Source of the DNA: an uncultured Lachnospiraceae bacterium
GTDB taxonomy: Bacteria > Bacillota > Clostridia > Lachnospirales > Lachnospiraceae
DNA: 64,000 bases
Direction: 5' to 3'
NCBI GenBank assembly: GCA_947648875.1
Contig: CANSPM010000001.1
Coordinates: 62,001 to 126,000 of the forward strand
Part shown: positions 1-10,400 of the stretch, one piece after another
Position numbering within the stretch: the stretch's first letter is position 1
Layout of the letters: every line of letters begins with the position of its first letter
Made by a program: the position numbers and the translations under genes
Notes under the pieces: generated by a model
What the model saw: only the letters and a program-made list of their open reading frames with translations
Told to the model about the DNA's origin: nothing
Databases searched by the model: none

Positions 1-2
1 TC

Positions 3-1400
3 CTGAAACTGATGATGACCATTGCGCTCCCGGTGGCGTTACAGAATCTGTTGTCTACCACCGCCGGGATGGTGGATACGATTATGATCGGCAGTATGGG
101 AGAATTGGCGGTGGCAGCGGTGGGAATCTGTTCTCAGATCAGTTCCCTGTTTTTTTCCTGCTATTGGGGCTTTGCGGGGGGAGCCATGCTGTTTTTTGCC
201 CAGTATTGGGGAGCTAAAAACGAGAGGGGGATTAATCAGACCTTCGGTGTGACGTTTCTCTTTATGACTGTCGTAGGGGCGGCGTTTTCCGTTATGGCCA
301 TCACCAATCCGGAGTTTATGCTGGGAATCTATACGGATAAAGAGCATATCATACAGATGGGAGCGCCCTACATCCGTATTGTGGGTTTTGCATACCCGCT
401 ACAGGTGTTTGCCGTTCTGGTAAGTTTTTTCATGCGTGCCACGGAGCGGGTGAAGGCACCCCTGTTCTGTTCCATAGCCTCACTGGCAGTGAATTTCGTG
501 ATGAACTTCGTGCTTATATATGGGCGCTTTGGCGCACCCAGGATGGGGGTGGCAGGGGCCGCCGTGGGGACGCTGGCCTCGGGGATCGTAAATCTTCTCC
601 TGTTGGTGATCTTTCTGCTGGTCTCTAAGTGTGAGATACGACTACGCCTGCGGGAAATGTTTGGTTTTCAGAAGGAATTTTTTGGATCTTATCTGTCTAA
701 ATGTCTTCCCATATTAGCCAATGAGATGCTTTATGGCGTAGGGCAGATGATTATCAATATTGTAATAGGACACCAGGATGAGTCGGCCATTGCGGCTATG
801 GCGGCATTTCGCGTCTGTGAGGGATTTGTGTACGCTTTCTTCGGCGGACTGTCCAATGCGGCCAGCGTAATCATCGGCAAGGAGGTTGGCTCCGGAAATC
901 TGCCCAGAGCCTATAATTACTGTCGCAAGTCTTCCCTGTTCTGCCCCATGGTTACCTTTGGCGTGGTGGGTATTATCACATTGTTTAATCGCCCGATTCT
1001 GGGGCTTTTCGGATTGGGAGACATGGCTTTGGAATATGGAAAATATATGCTGCTGATCTATCTGGTATTTGGTACCATACGAACCTGCAACTATATTATG
1101 AACGAATCCTATCGGGCTGGCGGCGAGGCAGTATTCGGTACAGTGCTGGAGGTGGGCTGCCTGTTTATCATCAGCGTGCCGGCCACCTGGATTGCGGGCA
1201 TGGTGTTAAAACTCCCTTTTCTGGCAGTGTTCGCCTTTGTGTATACGGACGAGATTATCAGGCTGCTGGTGGAGACCAGGTATACGGCCTCCGGCAGGTG
1301 GGTGAAGCCTGTGACAGAGCTGGGAAGAGGGGCCTTGCCTCAATTTCAGGAGTGGCTTAGGGGAAGGCGGAAAGCCGCCGGGAGGCTTCGCCGGAGCTGA
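3..1400 (+). CDS. MATE family multidrug/cation exporter, 5' end cut by window edge
   Basis: This is an inner-membrane exporter of the MATE (MatE/NorM-like) family, which uses an ion gradient to push drugs or metabolites out of the cell. The frame stays open to the first bases of the window (L-K-L before the first ATG at 12), and the family usually carries residues before the MTIALPVALQNL segment, so the true start lies upstream. The visible 462 residues hold about twelve hydrophobic segments in two similar halves, including the typical ...LPVALQNLLSTTAGMVDT start of helix 1. The Arg/Lys-rich C-terminal tail ends at a stop at 1398-1400, followed by a strong terminator. The substrate cannot be read from the sequence. 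Confidence 0.9.
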   Translation: MKLMMTIALPVALQNLLSTTAGMVDTIMIGSMGELAVAAVGICSQISSLFFSCYWGFAGGAMLFFAQYWGAKNERGINQTFGVTFLFMTVVGAAFSVMAITNPEFMLGIYTDKEHIIQMGAPYIRIVGFAYPLQVFAVLVSFFMRATERVKAPLFCSIASLAVNFVMNFVLIYGRFGAPRMGVAGAAVGTLASGIVNLLLLVIFLLVSKCEIRLRLREMFGFQKEFFGSYLSKCLPILANEMLYGVGQMIINIVIGHQDESAIAAMAAFRVCEGFVYAFFGGLSNAASVIIGKEVGSGNLPRAYNYCRKSSLFCPMVTFGVVGIITLFNRPILGLFGLGDMALEYGKYMLLIYLVFGTIRTCNYIMNESYRAGGEAVFGTVLEVGCLFIISVPATWIAGMVLKLPFLAVFAFVYTDEIIRLLVETRYTASGRWVKPVTELGRGALPQFQEWLRGRRKAAGRLRRS

Positions 1401-1441
1401 CAGGATTGAGATCAGGGGGCGGACAGTATAGGTAAAAAATA

Positions 1442-1490
1442 GGAACTCTGACAGCATGCAAAAAAGCACTGTCAGAGTTCCTTTATTTAT
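1442..1490. terminator. Bidirectional intrinsic terminator
   Basis: A perfect 13-bp stem (GGAACTCTGACAG at 1442-1454 with its complement at 1469-1481) is followed by TTTATTT on the plus strand. An A-run (1435-1440) on the other side gives T-rich output on the minus strand. It ends the MATE transcript and probably also the lipoprotein transcript arriving from the other side. Confidence 0.85.
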
Positions 1491-1497
1491 GATAATA

Positions 1498-1520
1498 GAA
1501 TCCTCGCAGAGCGAGGATTC
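1498..1520 (-). terminator. Second hairpin downstream of the lipoprotein gene
   Basis: A 10-bp perfect stem (GAATCCTCGC, 3-nt loop, GCGAGGATTC) lies 20 bp past the stop codon of the minus-strand lipoprotein gene. There is no long T-run, so it may act as a 3' stabiliser in tandem with the stronger terminator at 1442-1490. Confidence 0.5.
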
Positions 1521-1541
1521 CATGGTTTATCCGTGCAGGGA

Positions 1542-2273
1542 TTATTTTACCGTAACAGAAGTGATGTGGGGGTTGACGCCGTTGTACCAGTACAGGAAGC
1601 CCTCCATATCCACGGTCTGACCGATCTCCAGAGCCTTAACAGCCTGGTAAACTTCCGTGTCGGCACCGCACAGATAGGATTCTACAGTGAAGGTGTATGT
1701 ATTGCCGTTTAAGGAGACGTTGAAGTACAAATCACTGCCTTCTTCGCCGGAGCCGTCCCAGTTGTACATGAAAGCGGAGCCGTTGCCTGCATCCTCTACG
1801 GTCATACCCTTGAAACTCACGAACTCGTTCTGATGCTTGATCAGGTCGTCCGTGCCCAGCAGAGAGGTCACGTCCCGGGCGGAAGCCACATAATTGCCTT
1901 CCATGATCTCAAAGGTTGCGTCAATGATCTCCACCTCGCCGGACCACTCGGCCTTGTAGCCTGTCACCTTGATTTTGGTGCCAGTGGTCAGTTTGGCGTA
2001 ATCTTCCTCGGAGCAGGCCATGTTGTAAAGGAAGTAGGCCCCCTCTTTGTCCTGGGCATATACGGTGGCCTGATTCTCCCACCAGGACTGCTTTGCCTGC
2101 ACATAAGCCTCGATCACTACCTGGGTGTCCAGGGCAGCGGCTTCGTATTCGGCGTAGGTCATAACGCCTTCGGACTTTACGTCCTGGGCAGGATCAGCGG
2201 CATCTCCGTTGCCGCAGCCGGTCAGTGCCAGCACCAAAGTCAGTGCCAGAGTTGCAATAAAACTTTTTTTCAT
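1542..2273 (-). CDS. Lipoprotein with two OB-fold-like domains
   Basis: This is a 243-residue secreted lipoprotein of unknown function. The start at 2273 is chosen because AGAGGAGAGACTT sits just before ATG and the product begins with a classic lipoprotein signal (MKKSFIATLALTLVLALTGC, lipobox LTGC). An upstream in-frame extension lacks a ribosome site and would bury the signal. The mature protein contains two beta-rich units of about 90 residues. The pattern TKIKVTGYKAEWSGEVEI in the first and GQTVDMEGFLYWYNG in the second resembles nucleic-acid-binding-type OB folds often seen in clostridial lipoproteins. It lies after the sugar ABC operon but has its own promoter, so a link to that importer is only possible. 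Expected location: outer face of the membrane. Confidence 0.75.
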   Translation of the reverse strand: MKKSFIATLALTLVLALTGCGNGDAADPAQDVKSEGVMTYAEYEAAALDTQVVIEAYVQAKQSWWENQATVYAQDKEGAYFLYNMACSEEDYAKLTTGTKIKVTGYKAEWSGEVEIIDATFEIMEGNYVASARDVTSLLGTDDLIKHQNEFVSFKGMTVEDAGNGSAFMYNWDGSGEEGSDLYFNVSLNGNTYTFTVESYLCGADTEVYQAVKALEIGQTVDMEGFLYWYNGVNPHITSVTVK

Positions 2274-2407
2274 AAGTCTCTCCTCTTTTCTGCGCTTAGA
2301 GCGTGTGTAAATACTGCTTTCTCCAAAATACGCATCACACATGGGGGCGTGCGTATGGGGGAATGAATCTACAGACACGCTTTTGCCGGTTTACAGTAAC
2401 CAATGCT

Positions 2408-2435
2408 ATTATACCGCAAAATGCCGATAAATCAA
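2408..2435 (-). promoter_or_regulatory. Sigma-A-type promoter for the lipoprotein gene
   Basis: On the minus strand, TTGATT (2435-2430) is followed after 16 bp by TATAAT (2413-2408). It overlaps the last codon and stop of the binding-protein gene and lies 135 bp before the lipoprotein start. Confidence 0.6.
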
Positions 2436-4054
2436 TGGTGATTCTGCCTTTTTTTACGGTTTCTCAAAGCGTTTCGCGCTACATATGCACCAATCATGAG
2501 CCATGTGATTCCCAGTCCGGACAGCAGAGCCGCCGCCATGGGAGGCAGTGCCCCTAGGTCTCTTTTATCCGAAGTGGTCTGCATGGTACTTTGCAGGCGG
2601 TAGAGAGAGGATACATCCCGGTAGAGTTTTTCCATGTAGGCTTCATCAATGGTCTCTTTTCGATTGACCGATTTGGTCACGTTCTCGATCATCTGACCCG
2701 CCGCGTCCCGCAGAGAGGTGGAACCATTGAACACCGGTGTCACAAAAGTGTCTTCCACATGGGTGAGCAGCAGCCGGGAGGCTTTGATTTTGATGTCATA
2801 ATAAGTGTCATTATCCTGGCCGCAGCGGCTTAAATAGTCCTGATACTGCGCGCTGTCCCGGGCCATGGAAGTGACGGGCACATAGCCTTCCGTCTCCGCA
2901 TAGGCAATCTGCACCTCGTTGGTAAGGAGATACTGGGCAAAGAGCCAGGAAGCCAGCACTTCCTGGTTATCCGGTTTGTTGAAGACACAGACGGAGGGCC
3001 CCTGGGAAATCATCAGGGGATGTTTCGGGTCAAACTGCGGAATGGGATATACCTCCGTCTCAAACTCTACCAGGGCTTCCTCGCTGATATCTGACAGAGG
3101 CGCGTGGGTTCCCATCCAGGTGGCTCCGGCGGTGGAGTCAACGGCGAAAATGCACTGGCCCGCATTCAGGAAGTTGGCAGGGTAGCTGGAGATTTTAAAG
3201 GTGGAGAATGCACCGGTCCCGGCGTGGTCCGCCACGGTGTACAGGAGTTCTCTGGTGGTGTCGTTGAAAATCAGAATCTCTCCCTGGGGGCTGGAATATC
3301 CAGCGCCCTTCTGTTTCAGCATCTGAATCATCATGTTGTCTGTGGATTTGTAGATAAAGGGGATCATGACTTTCTGCCCGTTGACCAGATAAGTTCCGTC
3401 GTCGTCTCTGGCAGTAGCGGCTTCGGCCACTTCCCAGACATAGTCCCAGGTCAGCACTTTCGGCAGAGTATATCCCAGGGCTTCCACATAGGTTTTGTTC
3501 ACATAACAGGCTTCCGTGGAACGCATATAGGGGATGGCGTAGTAATGGTCGTTAAAAGCGCATTCCTCCAAAAATTGGGGAATGATCTCATCCCTGGAGG
3601 GACCGTCATAGCGTAACATGCTGCCGCCCAGCCCGTATCGGGAGTCCGCGAAAAGCCCGTCCAAAGGCACGACGATGTTGACGCCGGTCAGATAGGTGGC
3701 GATATGGTCCGGGTAGGTAACGCACACATTGGGTGTAGTGCCGGTGGAGATATTGGTGATCACATCGTTGTAGATCCGTCCGTAGTCCGTATACAGCCGC
3801 AGGTTCACGGAGATATTGGGGTACAGCTTCTGAAAGTCCTCTATGGCCTTTCTGTAGATGTCGGTCTGGGTCTTGTTGGTGTCGTTCTTAGCCCAGAAGG
3901 TGATTTCAAAATTTCGGGAGGTATCGAAACTCTCTGGTATTTGAAAAGATTCCATCCCCCTGGAGCCGTGGCAGCCGCCCAGAGAGAGCAGCATGGCCAG
4001 CAGAGTGAGTACCGATAGCGGCCGAAACCACAATTTTCTGTTTCTTTTCTTCAT
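2432..4054 (-). CDS. Extracellular solute-binding lipoprotein of a sugar ABC importer, with C-terminal membrane anchor
   Basis: This 540-residue binding protein (bacterial extracellular protein family 1, maltose/sn-glycerol phosphate type) captures a sugar or oligosaccharide for the permeases encoded upstream in the same operon. The start at 4054 gives MKKRNRKLW plus a hydrophobic stretch ending in the lipobox LSLGGC and follows a purine-rich AAGGGG site; a longer in-frame start has no signal peptide. Family features include FEITFWAKNDTNKTQ at the mature N-terminus and a central TCVNK/YAIPYMRS region. Unusually, the C-terminus adds a second membrane segment (about residues 510-530, ALLSGLGITWLMIGAYVA) followed by a basic tail, so the protein may be held at both ends. 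It is the last gene of the importer operon. The substrate is not identifiable. Confidence 0.85.
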   Translation of the reverse strand: MKKRNRKLWFRPLSVLTLLAMLLSLGGCHGSRGMESFQIPESFDTSRNFEITFWAKNDTNKTQTDIYRKAIEDFQKLYPNISVNLRLYTDYGRIYNDVITNISTGTTPNVCVTYPDHIATYLTGVNIVVPLDGLFADSRYGLGGSMLRYDGPSRDEIIPQFLEECAFNDHYYAIPYMRSTEACYVNKTYVEALGYTLPKVLTWDYVWEVAEAATARDDDGTYLVNGQKVMIPFIYKSTDNMMIQMLKQKGAGYSSPQGEILIFNDTTRELLYTVADHAGTGAFSTFKISSYPANFLNAGQCIFAVDSTAGATWMGTHAPLSDISEEALVEFETEVYPIPQFDPKHPLMISQGPSVCVFNKPDNQEVLASWLFAQYLLTNEVQIAYAETEGYVPVTSMARDSAQYQDYLSRCGQDNDTYYDIKIKASRLLLTHVEDTFVTPVFNGSTSLRDAAGQMIENVTKSVNRKETIDEAYMEKLYRDVSSLYRLQSTMQTTSDKRDLGALPPMAAALLSGLGITWLMIGAYVARNALRNRKKRQNHH

Positions 4055-4124
4055 AATTACCCCTTCCCCGCAAATCCCGCGCTTTCGCAGGAACAAGATT
4101 TGAATTTGCCTGCATTGTTGTAAG

Positions 4125-5000
4125 TTATCCCTTTGTCCCCCCTCGGGCCACTCCTGCCATGACTTTTCTGCGAAAGATCAGAAACAGCACGATCAGGGGG
4201 ACGGAAATCACCACCACGGCTGCCATCATGGCGGGAATATTTTCCCGTCCAAAGCCGTTTTCCCGGATTTCCTGGATGCCGTTGGAGACCAGATAGTAGT
4301 CGGGATTGTCGGTGATCAGCCGGGGCCATACATAGGAGTTCCAACACTCAATGATCTTCAGGATGAGGATGGTGATCAGCGTGGGCTTGCAGATGGGAAT
4401 CATGACCCGGCGCAGATAGCGCAGGTCCGAGGTGCCGTCCACCTTGGCAGCATAGTAGAGTTCATCCGGAATCTGGGCGAAGTTCTCCTTCAACAGGTAG
4501 ATATAGAATACCGAAGTCACTGACGGCAGAATCAGTCCCAGAAAGGTATTTCGCATTCCCAGGTTGGTGATGGTGGTAAAGTTGGTGATGACCACCAGCT
4601 CATTGGGAATCATCATCAGGGATAAAAACATAGTGAACATCAGGTGCTTTCCCCTGAAATCCAGCCGGGCAAAGGCAAAGGCCGCCAGCGTAATCACTGC
4701 CAACATGATGGCGGTGGTAGACAGAGTAAAGAGCAGCGTATTCAACAGGTATTTTCCCAGGGAAACGGTGGTGAAAGCATCCACATAGTTTTGCAGGGTG
4801 GGGGACAGAGTGAAAAAGGAGGGCACATGCTCCGCGTTGTAGGAGCCGTAGCTTTTCACGGAGGTCAGCAGCATCCAGTAGAAAGGAAACAGCACAATGA
4901 GTCCCCACAGAGTCAGCAGGGTATAGAGGATGATGTTAGAGATTATTTTGCCGGCCCGGGCACGTTTTTCTATCTTTTGATAATTTGTTTTCTGGCTCAT
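4125..5000 (-). CDS. Carbohydrate ABC transporter permease, MalG/AraQ type
   Basis: This is the second membrane subunit of the sugar importer (291 residues, six predicted membrane segments). The start at 5000 follows GAGGAGG seven bases upstream; the longer reading frame only runs antiparallel to nothing useful and shadows the neighbouring permease. The EAA loop that docks the ATPase is visible as YYAAKVDGTSDLRYLRRVMI followed by P-I, close to the MalG-family consensus EAA---G---------I-LP. It starts only 14 bp after the other permease gene, so the two are surely co-transcribed and probably form a heterodimer. The N-terminal basic region (KIEKRARAGK) and the length are typical of the CUT1 family. 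Confidence 0.92.
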   Translation of the reverse strand: MSQKTNYQKIEKRARAGKIISNIILYTLLTLWGLIVLFPFYWMLLTSVKSYGSYNAEHVPSFFTLSPTLQNYVDAFTTVSLGKYLLNTLLFTLSTTAIMLAVITLAAFAFARLDFRGKHLMFTMFLSLMMIPNELVVITNFTTITNLGMRNTFLGLILPSVTSVFYIYLLKENFAQIPDELYYAAKVDGTSDLRYLRRVMIPICKPTLITILILKIIECWNSYVWPRLITDNPDYYLVSNGIQEIRENGFGRENIPAMMAAVVVISVPLIVLFLIFRRKVMAGVARGGTKG

Positions 5001-5014
5001 AGTAGGCCTCCTCG

Positions 5015-5905
5015 CTAATAATGTACATGCTTTTTGCTCACAAGCAGATTTATACAGGTGATGGTCAGCACGATGGCGAACAGTATAATGGCCGCCGCCG
5101 ACGCGTAGGAAGGGTAACCACCGCTGTCCCCATAGAGCATGTCGTAGACATAGCCCACGATGGTGTTCATTTCCGAGGCGTTTAAGTCTGTGCCGAACAG
5201 GGCCACCGCGTCGCTGTAGGCTTTGAAAGCACCGATAAAGCCGGTGATGACCAGATAGAAGACCATGGGAGAAATCATGGGAAGCGTGATTCTTGTAAAA
5301 ATCCGCCACCTGGGGGTGCCGTCCACCCGGGCCGCATTGTAGTAGGTCTGGCTGACGGAGGCCAGGGCACTGGTGAGGATCAGAATTTTGAAGGGCATGA
5401 CCACCCAGACGGTATAAAAGCACAACACAAACATCTTGGCCCAGTAGGGACCGCCGATGAAGTCCACGGAATCGCCGCCAAAGGTTTGAATCAACAGGTT
5501 TACCAGACCGTCAGAATAGGGAGTCTTCTTAAACAGGATCATAAATACCAGTCCCACTGCCAGGGTATTGGTCACATAGGGCAGGAAGTAAACCGTCTGA
5601 AACAGATTCCGCAGGGGTTTTATGGAACTTAAAGCTACGGAGATCAGAAGCGCCAGCCCGGTGGAGAGAGGTACGGTGATTCCCACCAGGAGCAGTGTGT
5701 TTTGTACGGCCTGAAGAAAATAGGGGTCGTGGAGCACATAGGAGTAGTTGTACAGTCCCGTGCCGGAAAACGTCTGGGACGCGGAGTTGTACCCCTCCTC
5801 AAAAGAATACACGAACACGTCGATCAGCGGGTAGATCATGAATATGCCCAGAAACAGGAAAGCGGGCAGCAGGTAGAGCCACCCTTTTAAATTTTTATTG
5901 TCCAT
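5015..5905 (-). CDS. Carbohydrate ABC transporter permease, MalF/UgpA type
   Basis: This is the first membrane subunit of the sugar importer (296 residues). It begins MDNKNLKGWLYLLPAFLFLG, the usual start of CUT1 permeases, and has six hydrophobic helices. Its EAA loop reads YYNAARVDGTPRWRIFTRIT followed by LPMISP. GAAGGAGA is placed eight bases before ATG. It follows the ATPase gene after a 110-bp gap and precedes the second permease by 14 bp, matching the order ATPase-permease-permease-binding protein. Confidence 0.92.
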   Translation of the reverse strand: MDNKNLKGWLYLLPAFLFLGIFMIYPLIDVFVYSFEEGYNSASQTFSGTGLYNYSYVLHDPYFLQAVQNTLLLVGITVPLSTGLALLISVALSSIKPLRNLFQTVYFLPYVTNTLAVGLVFMILFKKTPYSDGLVNLLIQTFGGDSVDFIGGPYWAKMFVLCFYTVWVVMPFKILILTSALASVSQTYYNAARVDGTPRWRIFTRITLPMISPMVFYLVITGFIGAFKAYSDAVALFGTDLNASEMNTIVGYVYDMLYGDSGGYPSYASAAAIILFAIVLTITCINLLVSKKHVHY

Positions 5906-6016
5906 AGTTGGGTCTCCTTCTATTGCCCATAGTCTGGCTGTGCCGCCTTATTTCTGCCGTAGGGAGCGTCGGCTACATATCCGTTACCGTTATGCGCCCG
6001 GTCTTTGACGGATGAC

Positions 6017-7126
6017 TTAACAGACTCGCGCGGTAAAGGGGATTCTCTCCCCGGTTTCGGAATCAAAGAGGTAGAGTTTGTGGGGCTTTATGGAAAAGCG
6101 CACGGTCCGCGCGTCGGGGTCCACCATACTCTCCGCGTTGATGATGGAGCGGATGGATACAGTAGCGGAGCAGGGGTGGGTGGATACCACACTGATATCC
6201 CGGCCCATGACTTCCACCCGGGTCATATGGCAGGTCAGAGGGCCGTCTTCCCGGGGGATAAAGCCCTCGGGGCGGATGCCCACAGTGACTTCCCGGTCCG
6301 TCGTGCCCTCCAGGGCAAGGACAGCCTCTTCACCTATATAGAGTCGTCCGCCAGACACTTGTCCCCGAAAAATATTGATGGGCGGAGTGCCCAGAAATTT
6401 GGCCACGAAAAGGTTTACCGGCTCGTCATAGACTTCCTGGGGTCTGCCAATCTGCTGCGCCACCCCCTCTTTCATGACCACGATCATGTCCGAGATGCTC
6501 ATGGCCTCCTCCTGGTCGTGGGTGACAAAAACGGTGGTGACGCCGGTCTGCCGCTGGATACGCCGGATTTCCTCCCGGGTCTGTAGGCGCAGCCGGGCGT
6601 CCAGATTGGACAGGGGCTCATCCAGGAGCAGCACTTTTGGGGATTTTACCAGCGCCCGGGCGATGGCCACCCGCTGCTGTTGGCCCCCGGAGAGTTCGCT
6701 GGGCTTTCTGTCCATGAGGCCTTCTAACTGTACCAGCTTTGCCGCTTCCAGAGCTCTCTTCTCCATCTCTTCTCTGGATAGTTTATCCGCTCCCCGTAGG
6801 TTTTCCAGTGGAAAGGTGATATTTTTCAACACCGTCAGGTGGGGGTAGAGGGCATAGTTTTGGAATACCAATCCCACGCCTCTGTGTTCGGGGGGCAGGT
6901 TTGTCACATCGTCCTCCCCGAAAAAGATTTTTCCGTCGGTGGGCTTTAACAGGCCGCAGATCAGGTTCAGAGCCGTGCTTTTACCGCAGCCGGAGGGACC
7001 AAGCAGGCCGACCAGTTTGCCATCGGGGATTTCAAAGGTGAAATTGTTTACCGCGATGACTTCACTGGAGGATTTTTTGCCCCGGCCGGGAAATTTTTTA
7101 GTCAGATTCTGTAGCAGAATTTTCAT
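6017..7126 (-). CDS. Sugar ABC importer ATPase, MsmK/UgpC type
   Basis: This 369-residue ATPase energises the importer encoded by the next three genes. Motifs in order: Walker A GPSGCGKST (residues 43-51), Q-loop FQNYALYPH, signature LSGGQQQR, Walker B VLLLDEPLSNLDA, H-loop FVTHDQ. After the nucleotide-binding domain comes the TOBE/MOP-like regulatory domain with the GTPPIN and VGIRPEGF signatures of the MalK/UgpC group. The start at 7126 is preceded by AAAGAGG and gives the expected MKILLQNLTKKF; the longer frame has no family similarity. Having a dedicated ATPase inside the operon is less usual in Firmicutes, where one MsmK often serves many importers. Confidence 0.93.
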   Translation of the reverse strand: MKILLQNLTKKFPGRGKKSSSEVIAVNNFTFEIPDGKLVGLLGPSGCGKSTALNLICGLLKPTDGKIFFGEDDVTNLPPEHRGVGLVFQNYALYPHLTVLKNITFPLENLRGADKLSREEMEKRALEAAKLVQLEGLMDRKPSELSGGQQQRVAIARALVKSPKVLLLDEPLSNLDARLRLQTREEIRRIQRQTGVTTVFVTHDQEEAMSISDMIVVMKEGVAQQIGRPQEVYDEPVNLFVAKFLGTPPINIFRGQVSGGRLYIGEEAVLALEGTTDREVTVGIRPEGFIPREDGPLTCHMTRVEVMGRDISVVSTHPCSATVSIRSIINAESMVDPDARTVRFSIKPHKLYLFDSETGERIPFTARVC

Positions 7127-7449
7127 GTTTTTGCCTCTTTCCGCATATCGCAGGCAGGATATGCGCCAATCAGTATTTGGATGGGGAATACCCCTGTGCT
7201 TTTTGTCTTGCAGGGTATGTTCCGTGAACATTATAGCGGATTTGGGGGAGTTCTACAAGACGGAACGTGCAAACCCGGGAAATTTAATGTATTATAACGC
7301 ATAATTCATTCCTGCCTATACCTCAAATGCATAGACGCAAAGGCGGAGGAAAACAGATGAAGCAGGCATATCCTGTAAGAGATAGCCTGCTTCATTAGTT
7401 TATCTAAGTAGATAAAATATAGGGCCGAAGCCAGAGGGCCTATTTTAAC
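7127..7449 (-). other. Intergenic region upstream of the ABC operon
   Basis: This 323-bp gap contains no convincing gene. A TATAAT on the minus strand (complement of 7290-7295), in the context TTATAATAC, is a candidate -10 for the importer operon, but no good -35 is seen, which suggests activator dependence. The rest is occupied by the terminator and hairpin of the LRR protein gene. Confidence 0.5.
7357..7395 (-). terminator. Terminator of the LRR/CAP protein gene
   Basis: An 11-bp perfect stem ATGAAGCAGGC (7357-7367) pairs with 7385-7395. On the minus strand it is followed by CTGTTTTCC. A weaker AT-rich stem (7415-7447) sits between it and the stop codon. Confidence 0.6.
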
Positions 7450-10400
7450 TTATAGACCAAATCCTTGCAGGATCTCGGAAAATTCCGCAGATCTGGAGAA
7501 TCCCTCCAGCACTTCTTCTCTGCTGATCCCATTGTTCAATCGTCCAACCCAATCGGTTTTCCCGGCTTCATCTGAGGGGCGGTCCATAAATGTCTGATAC
7601 AGGGTTTCAACAAAATCCTCATTGTTTAGCCCCTTGTTCATATATTCTTCTGAGAAGAAGAAACTCTTAGCCACATCTTCCGCGCTCATGGTACCGGAGG
7701 CAATACGCCATGACCAATCCTGCACACCTGCTTCCTCACCGTCTCTTCCCAGCGCTTTTGTGTACATACGGAGAACATAGTCGCGAATATTCGGCGTAAT
7801 TGCAATTTCGCCGGAAGTGTCCAGATTGCCCCGCACAATATTATAGGAACCGCATAGGCGGTCAAACTCTACAGAGTTTACAAAGCCTGCCAGTACGTAT
7901 AGTCTGGAATTTCCCATACTCAGGCTGGATAACCAGGTATTTCGTCCGCCTTCGTCTGCCTCTCTGTTAAAAAATGTGCGATAAAGTACATCAACATATT
8001 CGCTGTTACTCAGGCCGCGGTTGGTAAATTCATCACTCATGATAAATCCGTGAGCAATGCCCGCACCATCCACCTGGAATGTCTGTAACCTCTGGGTCCA
8101 ATCTCGCAGCCCTTCGGGTTCGGCTGGTCTGTTTAACGCAACCGTATACATACGCTTGACAAATTCCTCTACTGACGCGGCCATACTGAGGGAGGCGGAG
8201 GCCTTATAAAAACCGTTGGCCATCGTTGCTGAGATTTCGGCAGTTCCTGTGTTTAAAACCGTTACAACACCGTTGTTGACGGTTGCCACGGCCGGATTGG
8301 AACAACTCCAGATCAGGTAGTCAGGAGCAATTACATGGCTGACATCGAGACTGGGATTTTTTAGGTAAAATGCGGCGCTTGTCTGACTCCCCGGACTGAC
8401 AGATGAAGTGCCCAGAACCAGGTTGCTGGTATATGTATAACTTTCTTGATCCCCCCAAATAATGCCGGAAGATGTAGATGCTTCCGCAAAGGTTTCGGTT
8501 GCGATCTGTATGGGTTGAAGTGCTGTTTTGTCCGCAGGGATGCCGCAATTGGTTTCGTTTTTTCCACTACCAAAGCACTGTGCCCAATAATAAATGCCGT
8601 CAACCACCACACAACCGATGCCTATGGTGGTATAATTAGGGTTTAAAATATTTTGTTTATGTCCTTCCGAGTTCATCCAGGCGATCATCACATTTTCGGG
8701 AGTTGAACTGCCATATGCTATGTTTTCCCCAAACATTAAAGTATTGAGATCCATACAGGAGGAACCATCTGGACGTGTATGAGAAAACAATACGGAAGAC
8801 TCCATGGCCCTCTGCATAGCTGTCTCTAAAAGGGACGAGTTCATCACCAGATCAGGAGCGCCCGCCTCTCTTCTTCTCTGATTGACGATAGTAAGTACTT
8901 CAAAAGCATTTGAGTAGCTGTAATTGCCGGACAGAGAGAAGTATTCCAATGTACGTAGTCCGTTTGAGCCAAAAGCGCCCAGTTTGGGGTTTTTCGCTGT
9001 GAGCAGCACAGTGGTATCAAATGCGTGAGACGCCACCAAATTTACAGAAGCCGGAAGAGTCACGGCGCTTAGTTTCGTACAGTTCCCAAAGGCATATCTG
9101 TGGATTGTTATCAGTCCCTCATTCAGATGAAGACTTTCAAGGGATCTGTCGTTTAGGAAAGCCTGATACGGGATGACGGACAGGCTGCTGCTGGTAAAAC
9201 TTTTTAGGGAATAACATTCCCCGAAAGCGCCGTTTCCAATTTCCTTAATATTGGGGGGCAGAGTTATAGCAGCCAGCGAGCTGCAATACGCAAATGTATG
9301 CGCGTCAAGTTTGTCCAATACTGTGCCGAAATCTACTTCGGTCAGCGAGCTACATTGTCTAAACATCTGATAGGAAGTGCTCTTAAGTCCGTTGCCGAAT
9401 TTTACGGATTTCAGGCCGGTGCATCCAAAGAAAGTAAAATCATCTGTACTTGTAACGCTGTCAGGTATCACAACCGAAGTCAGTGCGGTGCAATTCTGAA
9501 AAGAGGATCGCTCGAGAGTTGTAACTCCTTCCGGAATAATAATTTGTGTCAATTGCGCGTTTTTTATAAAAGCGCCCGCCCCCACTTTTTTCACCGTGGA
9601 TGGAATTATATAGGTTGTTCCGGATTTCCCTCCGGGATACGCGAAAAGAGTCTGCCCGCCGTCAGAGAAGAGTACTCCGTCAGTAACGGAAAACACACTG
9701 TTTTCCGGCTCTACGCTGAAAGAGCCGATCAGCGCGCCAAAGAAAGCCAGACTGTCAATATTTGTCAGGTTTTTGCCTATTATAAAGTTTGTCGGTTTTG
9801 TATTCTGGAAAGCATAGGTCCCAACAGAGATAGCGCCTGGCATAGATATTTCCGTGAGAGATACGCAATTCGCAAACAGACCATCCGGAATATTTTGTAT
9901 GCCGGATGGCAGGGTAATATTTTTTAGAGATGCACAGCCATAAAAGGCTCCTTCGCCTATGGCTGTGAGTGTATTCGGAAGGAGAACACTGCTTATATTA
10001 GCACAGTCGGCAAATGCCTGTGCGCCAATTTTGGTTACGCCGTTCTCAACCACAACAGAATTGATCAAATATTTATTGGGGGCCCAGGGGGCGGAAGAAC
10101 CGGCATAATCGTCCATTTCCCCCGTCCCGGAGATAATCAGGGTTCCGTTTGTCAAACTCCAGGTCAGATTGCTTCCACAGTTGATGGATGCGGTTACCAA
10201 AGGTTCGTCCATATTCAGATCGTATTCAGCGGACACTGCAAAGCCGAACGGAAATTCCAAGTCCTTTTCAGTAAAGGATAACATGTCAAATGCCTCTGGC
10301 CCTGGCCACGCAACGGCACCGCTGTCCGGCACCGCTGTTTCGCTGAGAAAACTGATATCTGCGTTTTCCGCTGCCGCCGCAGTGATGCCAGTTTCCCAAA

